Below are positions 1 to 6,459 of a stretch of DNA of 9,367 nucleotides, piece by piece. Where the stretch lies: NCBI GenBank assembly GCA_902796785.1, contig CADBQJ010000191.1, positions 1 through 9,367 on the forward strand, read 5' to 3'. Origin of the DNA: Fibrobacter succinogenes (GTDB taxonomy: Bacteria; Fibrobacterota; Fibrobacteria; Fibrobacterales; CADBQJ01). The notes under the pieces were generated by a model. The model had not been told where the DNA came from, did not search any database, and was given only the letters and a program-made list of their open reading frames with translations. Within the stretch, counting starts at the first letter, position 1, and each line of letters starts with the position of its first letter. Made by a program: the position numbers and the translations under genes.

Positions 1-49
1 ACAGCAGATTCTGGCTCTGCCATTCTAGGTTCGAGTCCTGGTAGGCCAA
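1..49 (+). tRNA. tRNA-Gln (anticodon CUG), 3' part only
   Basis: The window opens inside a tRNA gene. A 5-bp anticodon stem (4-8 with 16-20) closes a 7-base loop (9-15) whose central bases 11-13 are CTG, the anticodon for the Gln codon CAG. A T arm follows: stem 25-29 with 37-41 and loop TTCGAGT at 30-36. Bases 42-48 are the 3' strand of the acceptor stem and A49 is the likely discriminator. The next bases are not CCA, so the CCA end must be added after transcription. The stem-loop and the short variable region resemble bacterial tRNA-Gln. The D arm and 5' acceptor strand lie left of the window, so full folding cannot be tested here. Confidence 0.9.
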
Positions 50-54
50 GAAAC

Positions 55-89
55 AGAGGGAAACGCGAACGCGCTTCCCTCTTTTTTTT
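55..89 (+). terminator. Intrinsic terminator of the tRNA gene
   Basis: An 8-bp stem (AGAGGGAA at 55-62 with TTCCCTCT at 75-82) encloses an inner region that can itself pair as CGCG/CGCG (64-67 with 70-73). It runs directly into eight T residues at 82-89. It begins six bases after the tRNA end, as expected for Rho-independent termination of the tRNA transcript. Confidence 0.88.
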
Positions 90-127
90 CGCTCCGATTC
101 TTTTCCTCGCCCCTTTCCAATCTCCCG

Positions 128-160
128 AAAAAAGAAGGCCTCCCGCGCGGGGAGGCCTTC
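128..160 (-). terminator. Intrinsic terminator of the repeat-protein gene
   Basis: A perfect 11-bp stem (134-144 with 150-160) with a 5-base loop is flanked on its left by six A residues (128-133). Read on the minus strand, the hairpin is therefore followed by a run of six T residues. It lies about 24 bases beyond the stop codon of the minus-strand gene at 184-807. It supports that frame as the real one and isolates the gene from the convergent tRNA unit. Confidence 0.9.
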
Positions 161-183
161 GATTCCTTTGGCGGAATCCGGGA

Positions 184-807
184 CTAGTCCTGGATTTCCG
201 GAGGACGCTTGACCTGCTGGCGCCGGCCGAAGCGGAGTTCGGCGGGGGCGGCGGGAGCTTCGGCCGCGGGAGCGGCGGGAGCTTCGGCCGCGGGGGCGGC
301 GGGAGCGGACTGCGCTTCGGCCTGGCGGTCGCCGCCGCGGGGGGCGAGGGCGGGGCGTTCGGACTGCTGCGGGCGGGCTTCGGCGGCGGGAGCTTCGGCC
401 GCGGGAGCGGCGGGAGCTTCGGCGTCGTTGCCCATCACGTCGGCGGCCGAGGGGGCTTCGTAGCGGTTGCGGCGGCGTTCCCCGCGGTCGCGGCGGTCGC
501 GGCGGTCGCCCCGGTCGCGGCGTTCCCCGCGGTCGTTGCGCTGTTCGTTGCGGTCGCGGCGGTCGCCGCGGTCGCCGCGGTCGTTGCGCTGTTCGTTGCC
601 GTTGCGGTCGGCGCGGGCGCCTTCGCGCTGCGCTTCGCGCTGGCTGCGCATGCCGAAGCGGGCCTTCAGCTCGGGGGTGAGCTTGCGGGCCACGGGCTGT
701 TCGAGCATGCGGATCACGACGGCGAGCTTCTTGAGGATCAGCGCGCCGACGACGAGGCAGGCGATTCCGAGGACGATGTTGAGGCAGCAAAGGGTGCAGG
801 ATTCCAT
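184..807 (-). CDS. Membrane-anchored Arg/Asp/Asn-repeat and Ala/Pro-repeat protein, function unknown
   Basis: The 207-residue protein belongs to no family I recognise. Residues about 9-25 form one hydrophobic membrane segment, preceded by a short Cys-rich start (C4, C7, C8) and followed by basic residues K26 and K27, which suggests a cytoplasmic C-terminal side. Residues about 33-55 look helical. Residues about 61-115 are almost entirely R, D, N, E, G and Q, with NEQRNDRG at 71-78 and again at 87-94, a 16-residue period. The last third is EAPAAPAA-type repeats ending in a basic segment. An AGAAGGA ribosome site lies 10 bases before the ATG, and a strong terminator follows the stop. Arg-rich disordered blocks of this kind often bind RNA or acidic partners, as in the RNase E tail; a membrane-tethered RNA-binding role is inference only. 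The opposite-strand open frames here lack any such features. Confidence 0.72.
   Translation of the reverse strand: MESCTLCCLNIVLGIACLVVGALILKKLAVVIRMLEQPVARKLTPELKARFGMRSQREAQREGARADRNGNEQRNDRGDRGDRRDRNEQRNDRGERRDRGDRRDRRDRGERRRNRYEAPSAADVMGNDAEAPAAPAAEAPAAEARPQQSERPALAPRGGDRQAEAQSAPAAPAAEAPAAPAAEAPAAPAELRFGRRQQVKRPPEIQD
248..306. repeat. 24-base tandem repeats coding EAPAAPAA
   Basis: A 24-base unit occurs at 248-271 and 272-295, differing at the last base, and partly at 296-306. It encodes the 8-residue Ala/Pro/Glu repeat of the minus-strand protein. Near-identity at DNA level suggests recent expansion by slippage or unequal exchange. Confidence 0.8.
383..422. repeat. Second block of the 24-base EAPAAPAA repeat
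   Basis: The same 24-base unit as at 248-295 appears exactly at 383-406 and for 16 further bases at 407-422. It is separated from the first block by a non-repeat segment rich in Arg, Gln and Glu codons. Confidence 0.78.
527..599. repeat. Direct repeat, period 48 bases, in the Arg/Asp/Asn block
   Basis: Bases 527-551 are repeated exactly at 575-599, a 25-base direct repeat spaced by 48 bases (16 codons). It encodes the repeated NEQRNDRG motif. Shorter copies of the GGTCGCGGC/GGTCGCCGC words fill the region around it, giving a minus-strand series of DR and RGDR units. Confidence 0.8.
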
Positions 808-917
808 TCGATTGAGTTCCTTCTGCGAGGAGTGGTGATCGGCGCGGGCCGCTGCGGCGTTTCCGCCGGCTCCGAAGCCGACCGCGTCCGCCGTGTCGGC
901 CGGACGCCTGGTGCCAT
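738..917 (-). CDS. Possible 59-residue upstream ORF overlapping the repeat-protein start
   Basis: On the minus strand an ATG at 917-915 is preceded by AAAGGAG (931-925) at a 7-base spacing, a better ribosome site than that of the main gene. The frame stays open for 59 codons and ends at 738, about 70 bases inside the downstream gene in another frame. The predicted peptide is rich in Arg, Pro and Ser, with no recognisable domain. It may be a translated leader that couples or limits translation of the membrane protein. Open frames arise easily in such GC-rich DNA, so the only positive evidence is the ribosome site and its spacing. Confidence 0.3.
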   Translation of the reverse strand: MAPGVRPTRRTRSASEPAETPQRPAPITTPRRRNSIEWNPAPFAASTSSSESPASSSAR

Positions 918-1052
918 CGCGCTTCTCCTTTGGTTTTTCGCGACGATGGATTTGGGGTGCCCCTTCCGAGGGCGGGAACCGAGGCTCCGGGCGTGCGCCC
1001 GCGTCGTTCCCTTTCCGGCCGAACTCGCGGCGGGAATCGGAGGAGGACAGCG

Positions 1053-1060
1053 CAAAGATA
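1053..1060 (-). promoter_or_regulatory. Candidate promoter core for the repeat-protein gene
   Basis: The minus strand reads TATCTTTG here, a match to TAnnTTTG, the -7 element described for Bacteroidetes-group housekeeping promoters. It lies in a rare AT-rich island of the divergent intergenic region. If used, it would give a 5' leader of about 240 bases before the start at 807, including the possible upstream ORF. No convincing -33 element was identified. Confidence 0.3.
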
Positions 1061-1084
1061 CTAAAACATCGGCCCCCCGAACCG

Positions 1085-1098
1085 TATAATTATCTTTA
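1085..1098 (+). promoter_or_regulatory. Candidate promoter core just upstream of aroQ
   Basis: A perfect TATAAT lies at 1085-1090, followed by TATCTTTA at 1091-1098, in the most AT-rich stretch of the intergenic region. No good -35 hexamer is visible at a 17-18 base spacing. Transcription from TATAAT would begin within a few bases of the aroQ ATG at 1104, so the mRNA would be almost leaderless. AAAGG at 1098-1102 is only one base from the ATG, too close for an ordinary Shine-Dalgarno site. This agrees with, but does not prove, leaderless initiation. Confidence 0.38.
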
Positions 1099-1103
1099 AA
1101 GGC

Positions 1104-1385
1104 ATGGAAATCGCCGACTGGAGAGAGCGCATCGACGCCATCAACGCGGAGCTGCTGCGGCTGCTGAACCGCAGGACCGAGTGCGCCCTCGAAATCGCGA
1201 AACTGAAGCGCGAACGGGGACTCCCCGTCTGCGACCCCGCCCGCGAACGCCAGGTGATCGACGCCATCCTCGCCCAAAACGGAGGCCCCCTCTCGAACGC
1301 CCAGGTCGAGGCGGTCTTCCGCGCCGTCATCGCCCAGACGGTCCTGGCCGAAGAGGGCTCCGAAGGCGGAAAGGAGGGGCGATGA
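1104..1385 (+). CDS. aroQ: Chorismate mutase, AroQ class, monofunctional
   Basis: Converts chorismate to prephenate, the branch point to phenylalanine and tyrosine, in the cytoplasm. The 93 residues form the usual three-helix AroQ pattern. Aligned by eye with the E. coli PheA mutase domain, the active-site residues are R7 (E. coli R11), R24 (R28), K35 (K39), D44 (D48), R47 (R51) and E48 (E52). The position of E. coli Q88 is E83; a Glu there is known from yeast chorismate mutase, where it makes activity pH-dependent. The ATG at 1104 is the only plausible start, because a stop codon lies in frame at 1062 with no start codon between. Its stop overlaps the next start as ATGA, so it is translationally coupled to tyrA. 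Here the mutase is a separate gene rather than fused to TyrA or PheA. Confidence 0.92.
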   Translation: MEIADWRERIDAINAELLRLLNRRTECALEIAKLKRERGLPVCDPARERQVIDAILAQNGGPLSNAQVEAVFRAVIAQTVLAEEGSEGGKEGR

Positions 1386-2488
1386 CCCCCCGCGTCACCG
1401 TCGTCGGGCTCGGCCTGCTGGGCGGCTCGCTTCTCCAGGCCCTCTCCGAAAAGGGATTCCGCGCCTCGCTCCAGGGGGTGTCGGCCCCCGAAACCGTCGC
1501 CGCCGCCAAAAAGGCCGGGCTGATCGAGCGCGGCTGGGGCTACGACGAGGTCGACCTCTGGAAGGCCGAGAGCGACCTGGTGGTCCTCGCCACCCCCATC
1601 GACCGCATCGAGGAGCTGCTCCGCGCGCTGGCCGCCTCCCCCGCCCGCTTCCCCGAAGGGGCGGTCGTCACCGACGTGGGCAGCACCAAGCGCCGCATCT
1701 GCGAGCTGGGCCGCTCCCTCTCCTTCGGCGCCCCCGAGCCGCTCTTCGTCGGCGGGCACCCCATGGCCGGCAGCGAAAAGCACGGCTTCGAGGCCCGCGA
1801 CGGATCGCTCTTCGAGTCCGCCCTCTGGCTGCTCTGCCCGCCGGAGGGCCGTCCCGACGTCCCCGACGCCCTCGCCGCGGTCATCGACGCCGTCGGCGCC
1901 CGCCGCGTGGTCCTCGACCCCGCGGAGCACGACCGCCACGTGGCCTGGGTGAGCCACCTCCCGCAGTCCCTCTCCACCGCGCTGGCCGCGGCCGTCGGGC
2001 GCCACAGCCCCGAGTCGGTCGCCTTCTCCGGGCAGGGGTTCCGCGACATGAGCCGCCTGGCCGAATCCTCCTTCCCGATGTGGCAGGGGATCTTCCGCAC
2101 CAACGCCGAGGCGCTGGGCGACGCGCTCGACCGCGCCGCCGAGGCGCTCGCCGAATTCCGCGGGGCGCTCGCCGAGGGCGACTTCGAGACGCTCGGGCGC
2201 TTCTTCGACGAGGGGTCGCGCCTGCGCACCTCCGTCCCGCCCCGCACCAAGGGCTTCGCCAGCAACCTGGTCGACCTCGTGGTCGACGTCAAGGACCGCA
2301 AGGGGGCCCTGCTGGCCATCGTCAAGCCCCTCTCCGACGCGGGGCTCGACATCCGCGACATCGAGCTGCTCAAGGTCCGCGAGGGCGTGGGCGGCCACTT
2401 CCGCATCGCCTTCCGCAGCGCCCAGGAGGCGCTGAAGGCGCAGGAGATCCTCGAGGCGGAACACTTCGGCGCGAGGCGGCCCTCGTGA
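1382..2488 (+). CDS. tyrA: Prephenate dehydrogenase with C-terminal ACT domain
   Basis: Oxidatively decarboxylates prephenate to 4-hydroxyphenylpyruvate, with NAD(P) as cofactor, on the way to tyrosine; arogenate use cannot be excluded. The 368 residues begin with a Rossmann glycine motif, GLGLLGGS at 9-16. DVGSTK at 98-103 carries the Ser equivalent to the substrate-binding Ser of the Aquifex enzyme. GGHPMAGSEKHG at 124-135 holds the catalytic His (H126) and E132. SHLPQ at 191-195 and FRDMSR at 220-225 (R225) complete the substrate site. Residues about 294-363 form an ACT domain, as in Bacillus TyrA, probably for feedback by an aromatic amino acid. The start at 1382 is chosen because AAGGAGG (1371-1377) precedes it and it overlaps the aroQ stop by four bases; upstream codons in this frame are inside aroQ. 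Confidence 0.94.
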   Translation: MTPRVTVVGLGLLGGSLLQALSEKGFRASLQGVSAPETVAAAKKAGLIERGWGYDEVDLWKAESDLVVLATPIDRIEELLRALAASPARFPEGAVVTDVGSTKRRICELGRSLSFGAPEPLFVGGHPMAGSEKHGFEARDGSLFESALWLLCPPEGRPDVPDALAAVIDAVGARRVVLDPAEHDRHVAWVSHLPQSLSTALAAAVGRHSPESVAFSGQGFRDMSRLAESSFPMWQGIFRTNAEALGDALDRAAEALAEFRGALAEGDFETLGRFFDEGSRLRTSVPPRTKGFASNLVDLVVDVKDRKGALLAIVKPLSDAGLDIRDIELLKVREGVGGHFRIAFRSAQEALKAQEILEAEHFGARRPS

Positions 2489-3843
2489 TCGTCAGGCGGA
2501 TCAAGAACCTCCGGGGACTCCTCCGGCTTCCGCCCGACCGGGTGCAGGCCGCGGTCTCGCTGATCCTCGCCGCGCTCTCCGAAGGGCGGAGCGAGATCTC
2601 GCCCTGGCCACTCCACGGCGACTTCGCCTATATGCTCAAGTGGCTCGAGGCCGCGCAGATCCCCTGCCTCCATTCCGACGAGATCCTGATGGTCGACGGG
2701 CTCGGCCCGCGTCCCCCCGCCGCGCCGCGCGATTCCGTCCCGGTCGGCACCTCGCCCCAGGCCAACCTGCTGGGCGCGGTCTGGCTCACCTCGGGCGTCG
2801 GCTCCAGGGTCCGCTTCACGGGGCGCCCCGCGCGGCTGATCCGGCTGCGCGCCGACCTCTCCGCGCTCCCCGGCCTCCGGCTCGAGGAATCGGGCGACGG
2901 CCTGGTCGTCGAGCGCGTCGCGCCTCCGGAACCGGTCGACCGCGAGCTCCGGCGCGCCTCCCCCGCGCTCCGCTCGTCGCAGCTGCTCTGCGCGCTCGTC
3001 CACGGGCTCCCCTTCCGCTGGCGCGAGCCCTACGCCGCGCAGGACGCGCTCGAAAACGCCTGCGGCGCCTTCGGCGTCCCGCTCGAGACCGTCGCCGTGG
3101 GGATGCAGGAGCTGGACGAGTACCAGAAGCGCATGCTCCGCCGCACGAAGCAGCGCCCCGAGCGCCACGTCACCTGGACGCTCCCCGCGGGCGCCGCGCC
3201 GGCTCCCGCGAAGATCTCGCTCTTCTCCGACCCCTCGCTGGCCGCCTTCCTCGCGCTGCTGGCCTCCCGCCTGCCCGAAAGCTCGCTCGAGCTGGAGCAG
3301 GTGGCGGTCACCCCCTCGCGCTGCGGCTTCTTCACCGCCTTCTCCCGGTTCGACAAGGACCACGGGCTGCTGCGCCGCTCGCGCGAGCGCGACCGCCACG
3401 GCGAGTCCGGCGCGAACCTCTACGTCTCCCACGCCCGCGAGTTCCGCGGCGCGAACTTCTCCGCGCAGCAGGTCCGCGCGGTGGGCGACGACTTCCCGCT
3501 CCTGGCCGTCTCCGCCGCCTTCGCCGACGGGGAGAGCATCCTGCGCCACGGCGAGACGCGCCCGAAGGCGATCGCGCCCGAGCTGGCCTGCCTGCTGGAC
3601 GACCTGCGCCGCGCGGGCGTGGACGCCGGGCAGTTCGACGAGGGGATCGTCCTGCGCGGGCGCGAGGAGCTCGACGCGGACAAGTTCGTCTCGGAGGGCG
3701 ACGCCCCGCTGGCGCTGGCCTGCGCCGCGCTCGCCTGCCTGGCGCAGGGACGGAGCGAACTGGACGACCCGACCCTCGACGCGCTCGAGGAGCTCTGGCC
3801 CGGATGGCACGCGACGCTGGAGGGACTGAACGATGCCGAATGA
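2485..3843 (+). CDS. Degenerate EPSP-synthase-like protein (AroA/MurA fold), probably not a working AroA
   Basis: The 452 residues follow the full EPSP-synthase pattern from end to end, and the protein sits beside AroQ and TyrA. Normal AroA joins shikimate-3-phosphate and PEP. Some landmarks remain: SSQ at 164-166, D249 in a DPSLAAF segment, and D335 in VGDDFPLLAV, the equivalent of E. coli D313. Most substrate contacts are replaced by my alignment: K22, S23 and R27 become R19, V20 and V24; R124 becomes about N94; the KExxR loop (K340, E341, R344) becomes GETRP at 356-360; H385 and R386 become A407 and P408; K411 becomes E436. The frame is intact, with codon use like its neighbours, so it is not a decaying pseudogene. 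The GTG at 2485 overlaps the tyrA stop as GTGA. It could be a pseudoenzyme, a regulator, or a related enzyme on another substrate. Confidence 0.75.
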   Translation: MIVRRIKNLRGLLRLPPDRVQAAVSLILAALSEGRSEISPWPLHGDFAYMLKWLEAAQIPCLHSDEILMVDGLGPRPPAAPRDSVPVGTSPQANLLGAVWLTSGVGSRVRFTGRPARLIRLRADLSALPGLRLEESGDGLVVERVAPPEPVDRELRRASPALRSSQLLCALVHGLPFRWREPYAAQDALENACGAFGVPLETVAVGMQELDEYQKRMLRRTKQRPERHVTWTLPAGAAPAPAKISLFSDPSLAAFLALLASRLPESSLELEQVAVTPSRCGFFTAFSRFDKDHGLLRRSRERDRHGESGANLYVSHAREFRGANFSAQQVRAVGDDFPLLAVSAAFADGESILRHGETRPKAIAPELACLLDDLRRAGVDAGQFDEGIVLRGREELDADKFVSEGDAPLALACAALACLAQGRSELDDPTLDALEELWPGWHATLEGLNDAE

Positions 3844-4732
3844 AAAAACGACCGTCGCCGCGCTGGTCTTCAAGGACTACCCCGGCAGCGCCGAGGTGCT
3901 CGCGGAGATCGCGCGCTCCGCGCCCGTGGCGTGGGAGCTGCTGGTCAACGACGACTGCCCCGTGGCCGTCCCCGCGCGGTTCCGCAAGGCCGCGCCCGCG
4001 GAGCTCGCGCAGAGCCGCCTGCTGCTCCCCGTGGGCGGCGACGGCACCGCACTTTCCGCCGCCCGCATCGGCTCCGACGGCGACGTCCCCATCCTCGGCG
4101 TGCACCTGGGCAAGACCGGCTTCCTCACAGACTGCACGCCGGAGCGTCTCCCCGAAATGGTGGCGAAGATCGCCTCGGGCGACTACTCCACGTACAAGCG
4201 CGCGATGCTCGAGGTGGTCCAGACCCGCGGCGGCCGCGAAATCTCCCGCGTCCGCGCGCTCAACGAGCTGCAGGTCAACCCCCCGGCCGGCGAACGGCTG
4301 GCGGGCAGGCTGGTCGACCTCCACGTGGAGCTCGACGGGCGCTACCTCACCGACTACCACGCCGACTTCCTGCTGATCTCCACCCCCACGGGATCCACGG
4401 GCTACAACCTCTCCTCCGGCGGGCCGGTCGTCCACCCCGACGCCCACTGCCTCGTCGTCCAGGCGGTCAACTCCCCCGCGCTCACCGTGCGCCCGCTCGT
4501 CGTCAGCGAGAAGTCCCGCATCCTCCTGCGCAGCAACGACTCGCGCGGATACAACCTCCTGCTCGACGGACGCCAGACCGTCGCGGCCGAGGCGGACGAC
4601 GAGTTCCTCGTCTCCCTCTCGGAAAAAAGTGCTACATTTGTCAAAGTCGGCAACTATACGTTCGTCGACGCGCTCCGCGACAAACTTGGCTGGAGCGGGC
4701 ACTACAGCCCCCGGAGGCCGTCCGAATGCTGA
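3833..4732 (+). CDS. nadK: NAD kinase
   Basis: Phosphorylates NAD to NADP with ATP or polyphosphate in the cytoplasm, setting NADPH supply. The 299 residues are the usual family length. Signature motifs are clear: GGDGT at 68-72 (phosphate binding and catalytic Asp), NE at 144-145 in the ALNELQV segment, and TPTGSTGY at 184-191, where the family norm is TPTGSTAY. The start overlaps the preceding gene by 11 bases and has GGAGGGA (3819-3825) seven bases before the ATG, so translation is probably coupled. Placement directly before recN is a common bacterial arrangement. The C-terminal coding region contains an AT-rich stretch at about 4621-4645 unlike the rest of the gene, proposed separately as an internal promoter. 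Confidence 0.95.
   Translation: MPNEKTTVAALVFKDYPGSAEVLAEIARSAPVAWELLVNDDCPVAVPARFRKAAPAELAQSRLLLPVGGDGTALSAARIGSDGDVPILGVHLGKTGFLTDCTPERLPEMVAKIASGDYSTYKRAMLEVVQTRGGREISRVRALNELQVNPPAGERLAGRLVDLHVELDGRYLTDYHADFLLISTPTGSTGYNLSSGGPVVHPDAHCLVVQAVNSPALTVRPLVVSEKSRILLRSNDSRGYNLLLDGRQTVAAEADDEFLVSLSEKSATFVKVGNYTFVDALRDKLGWSGHYSPRRPSEC
4623..4640 (+). promoter_or_regulatory. Candidate internal promoter for recN inside nadK
   Basis: Within the GC-rich 3' end of nadK, an A-tract at 4623-4628 is followed by CTACATTTG (4632-4640), which contains TACATTTG, an exact TAnnTTTG match. It lies about 86 bases before the recN ATG, a reasonable leader length. The codons here use A and T at third positions (AAA, AGT, GCT, ACA, TTT), against the strong bias of the gene, which suggests selection on the DNA rather than only on the protein. 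No LexA-type box was recognised. Confidence 0.4.
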
Positions 4733-6450
4733 AGGAGTTGCGAATCCGCAACCTCGTCCTGATCGAATCGCTCGATCTGAATTTCGAAAAGGGGCTCGTC
4801 GTCCTCACCGGGGAGACCGGCGCGGGCAAGTCCGTCTTCCTCGCCGCGCTGCGGCTTCTCGGCGGCGACAAGGGGCTCAAACAGCAGGTCCGCGCCGGCG
4901 CCGACGAGGCGCGGGTCGAGGGGATCTTCTCCCTCGAGGGGGCCGAAGGGGCCCTGGCCGTCCTGCAACGCGAGGAGATCGAGTCGTTCGACGACGAGAT
5001 CGTCGTGGAGCGGACCCTCTCCGCCTCGGGCAAGAGCCGCTGCCGGGTCAACGGCACGGTCGTCTCGCAGGGCGTCCTCCGCGAGATCGGCGAATCGCTC
5101 CTCCAGCTCCACGGCCAGAGCGAGCAGCTGCTGCTCCGCGACGAGCGGACCCACGCCGCGCTGATCGATCTCTACGGCAAGAGCGCCCCCGAGCTGGCGG
5201 CCTACCGGTCCGCGCTGGCCCGCTGCCGCGAGATCGACGCGAAGGCCTCCGCGCTCCGGAAGCGGCAGGCCGAGCTCTCGGCGCAGGAGGACTTCCTCCG
5301 CTACCGCCACGACGAGCTCGTCAAGGCCGCGCTGACCTCCCCGAACGAGGAGGAGGAGCTGCTGGCGAAGCTGAACGGGGTCGAGAAGAGGGGCGACGTC
5401 CGCCACCACGTGGAGAGCGCCCGCGCGATCCTGCGCCTGGGCGAGAACGGGATGGCCGGCGAGCTCCGCCGGCTGGAGCGCGAGCTCGAGCGGCTCGAGG
5501 CGATCGGGCAGCTGAAGGGCTCCGCCCGGCAGGTCGCCGACGCGCGCCTGGCGCTCCAGGAGCTGGAGACCTCGCTCGAGGCCCTGGACCGCGACGAGGA
5601 GGAGCTCTCCGAAGCGGAGCTCGACCGCCTGAACGGCCGCCTCGCGCTGCTCCAGCGCCTCAAGCGGAAATACTCGGCCGACCTGGCCGGCCTCGTCGCG
5701 ATGCGGGACTCGATCGGCGCGGAGCTGGCGAGCCTCGGCGGCTTCGGGGACGAGCTGGCCGACCTGAAGAACGAATTCGCCGCCGGGCTCGCCGAACTGC
5801 GCGAGGCGGCGGCCGCCCTCCACGCCGCGCGGTCGCGCGCCGCCCTCGAGCTCCGGGGCAAGGTGGAGGCGGAGCTCGCGGAGCTCGGGATGGGCGGCGC
5901 GCGGTTCGCCGTCAGGTTCGCCGACGACCCCGTCCCGCAGGCCGACCCCGGCGCGGAATCCCCCCTGGCCGCCTTCCCCGCGGACGGGACCGACCGGCCC
6001 GAGTTCTTCGTGGCGGTCAACCCCGGCGAAGGCGAGCGCCCGCTGCGCTCCACGCTTTCGGGCGGCGAGCTCTCCCGCACCATGCTCGCGCTCAAGTCGG
6101 TCCTGGCCGACGTCGACACCGTCCCGCTCCTCGTCTTCGACGAAGTCGACGCGGGCATCGCCGGCGAGACGGGCAACCGCATCGGCGAGGCGCTCCGCGC
6201 CCTGGGCGCCGGGCGGCAGGTCTTCGCCGTCACCCACCTCCACCAGGTGGCCGCCCTGGCCGACCTCCACCTCAAGGCGGTCAAGGGGCAGGCCGACGGC
6301 CGCACCCGCACCGTCGTCTCCGCGCTGGACGAGGAGGGGCGGATCGCCGAGCTGGCCCGGATGCTGGGCGCCCCCGAAAACGCCGAGGCCCTGGCCCACG
6401 CCCGCTCCCTCCGCGAACAAATCCGGGCGCGTTCCGCGCGAAAATCCTAG
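4726..6450 (+). CDS. recN: DNA repair protein RecN
   Basis: SMC-like ATPase that acts early in double-strand-break repair, binding DNA ends and helping RecA. The 574 residues are near the family's usual length of about 550. Walker A is GETGAGKS at 29-36. The middle, about 150-370, is rich in Leu, Glu, Arg and Ala with heptad character, as expected for the short RecN coiled coil. The ABC signature LSGGE is at 444-448, Walker B LLVFDEVD at 468-475, and the His-loop VTHLHQ at 502-507, where most RecN have VTHLPQ. The ATG at 4726 overlaps the nadK stop by seven bases and has GGAGG (4713-4717) eight bases upstream. In many bacteria recN is SOS-controlled; no SOS box was recognised here. Confidence 0.96.
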   Translation: MLKELRIRNLVLIESLDLNFEKGLVVLTGETGAGKSVFLAALRLLGGDKGLKQQVRAGADEARVEGIFSLEGAEGALAVLQREEIESFDDEIVVERTLSASGKSRCRVNGTVVSQGVLREIGESLLQLHGQSEQLLLRDERTHAALIDLYGKSAPELAAYRSALARCREIDAKASALRKRQAELSAQEDFLRYRHDELVKAALTSPNEEEELLAKLNGVEKRGDVRHHVESARAILRLGENGMAGELRRLERELERLEAIGQLKGSARQVADARLALQELETSLEALDRDEEELSEAELDRLNGRLALLQRLKRKYSADLAGLVAMRDSIGAELASLGGFGDELADLKNEFAAGLAELREAAAALHAARSRAALELRGKVEAELAELGMGGARFAVRFADDPVPQADPGAESPLAAFPADGTDRPEFFVAVNPGEGERPLRSTLSGGELSRTMLALKSVLADVDTVPLLVFDEVDAGIAGETGNRIGEALRALGAGRQVFAVTHLHQVAALADLHLKAVKGQADGRTRTVVSALDEEGRIAELARMLGAPENAEALAHARSLREQIRARSARKS

Positions 6451-6459
6451 ATTGGGACC

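Noticed and set aside
248..600. CRISPR-like array in the repeat region
   Set aside because: The repeats are in-frame coding repeats of 24 and 48 bases without unique spacers of uniform length.
467..838. Plus-strand Arg/Ser-rich frame opposite the repeat protein
   Set aside because: It arises from the repeats read backwards. The minus frame has a membrane helix, a ribosome site and a terminator directly downstream.
988..1001. CGGGCG-TG-CGCCCG inverted repeat in the intergenic region as an operator
   Set aside because: A short palindrome of this type is expected by chance in such GC-rich DNA, and it is not placed at either candidate promoter.
1061..2464. Long minus-strand open frame opposite aroQ and tyrA
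   Set aside because: It is a GC-bias shadow. The plus strand has clear AroQ and TyrA motifs, and the antisense translation is low-complexity Gly/Ala/Glu/Arg without domains.
6441..6456. A-tract plus CTAGATTGG as a promoter for the pgsA-like gene
   Set aside because: It lies only three to four bases before the ATG, so a start from it would fall inside the gene. It overlaps the recN stop codon and may be chance.
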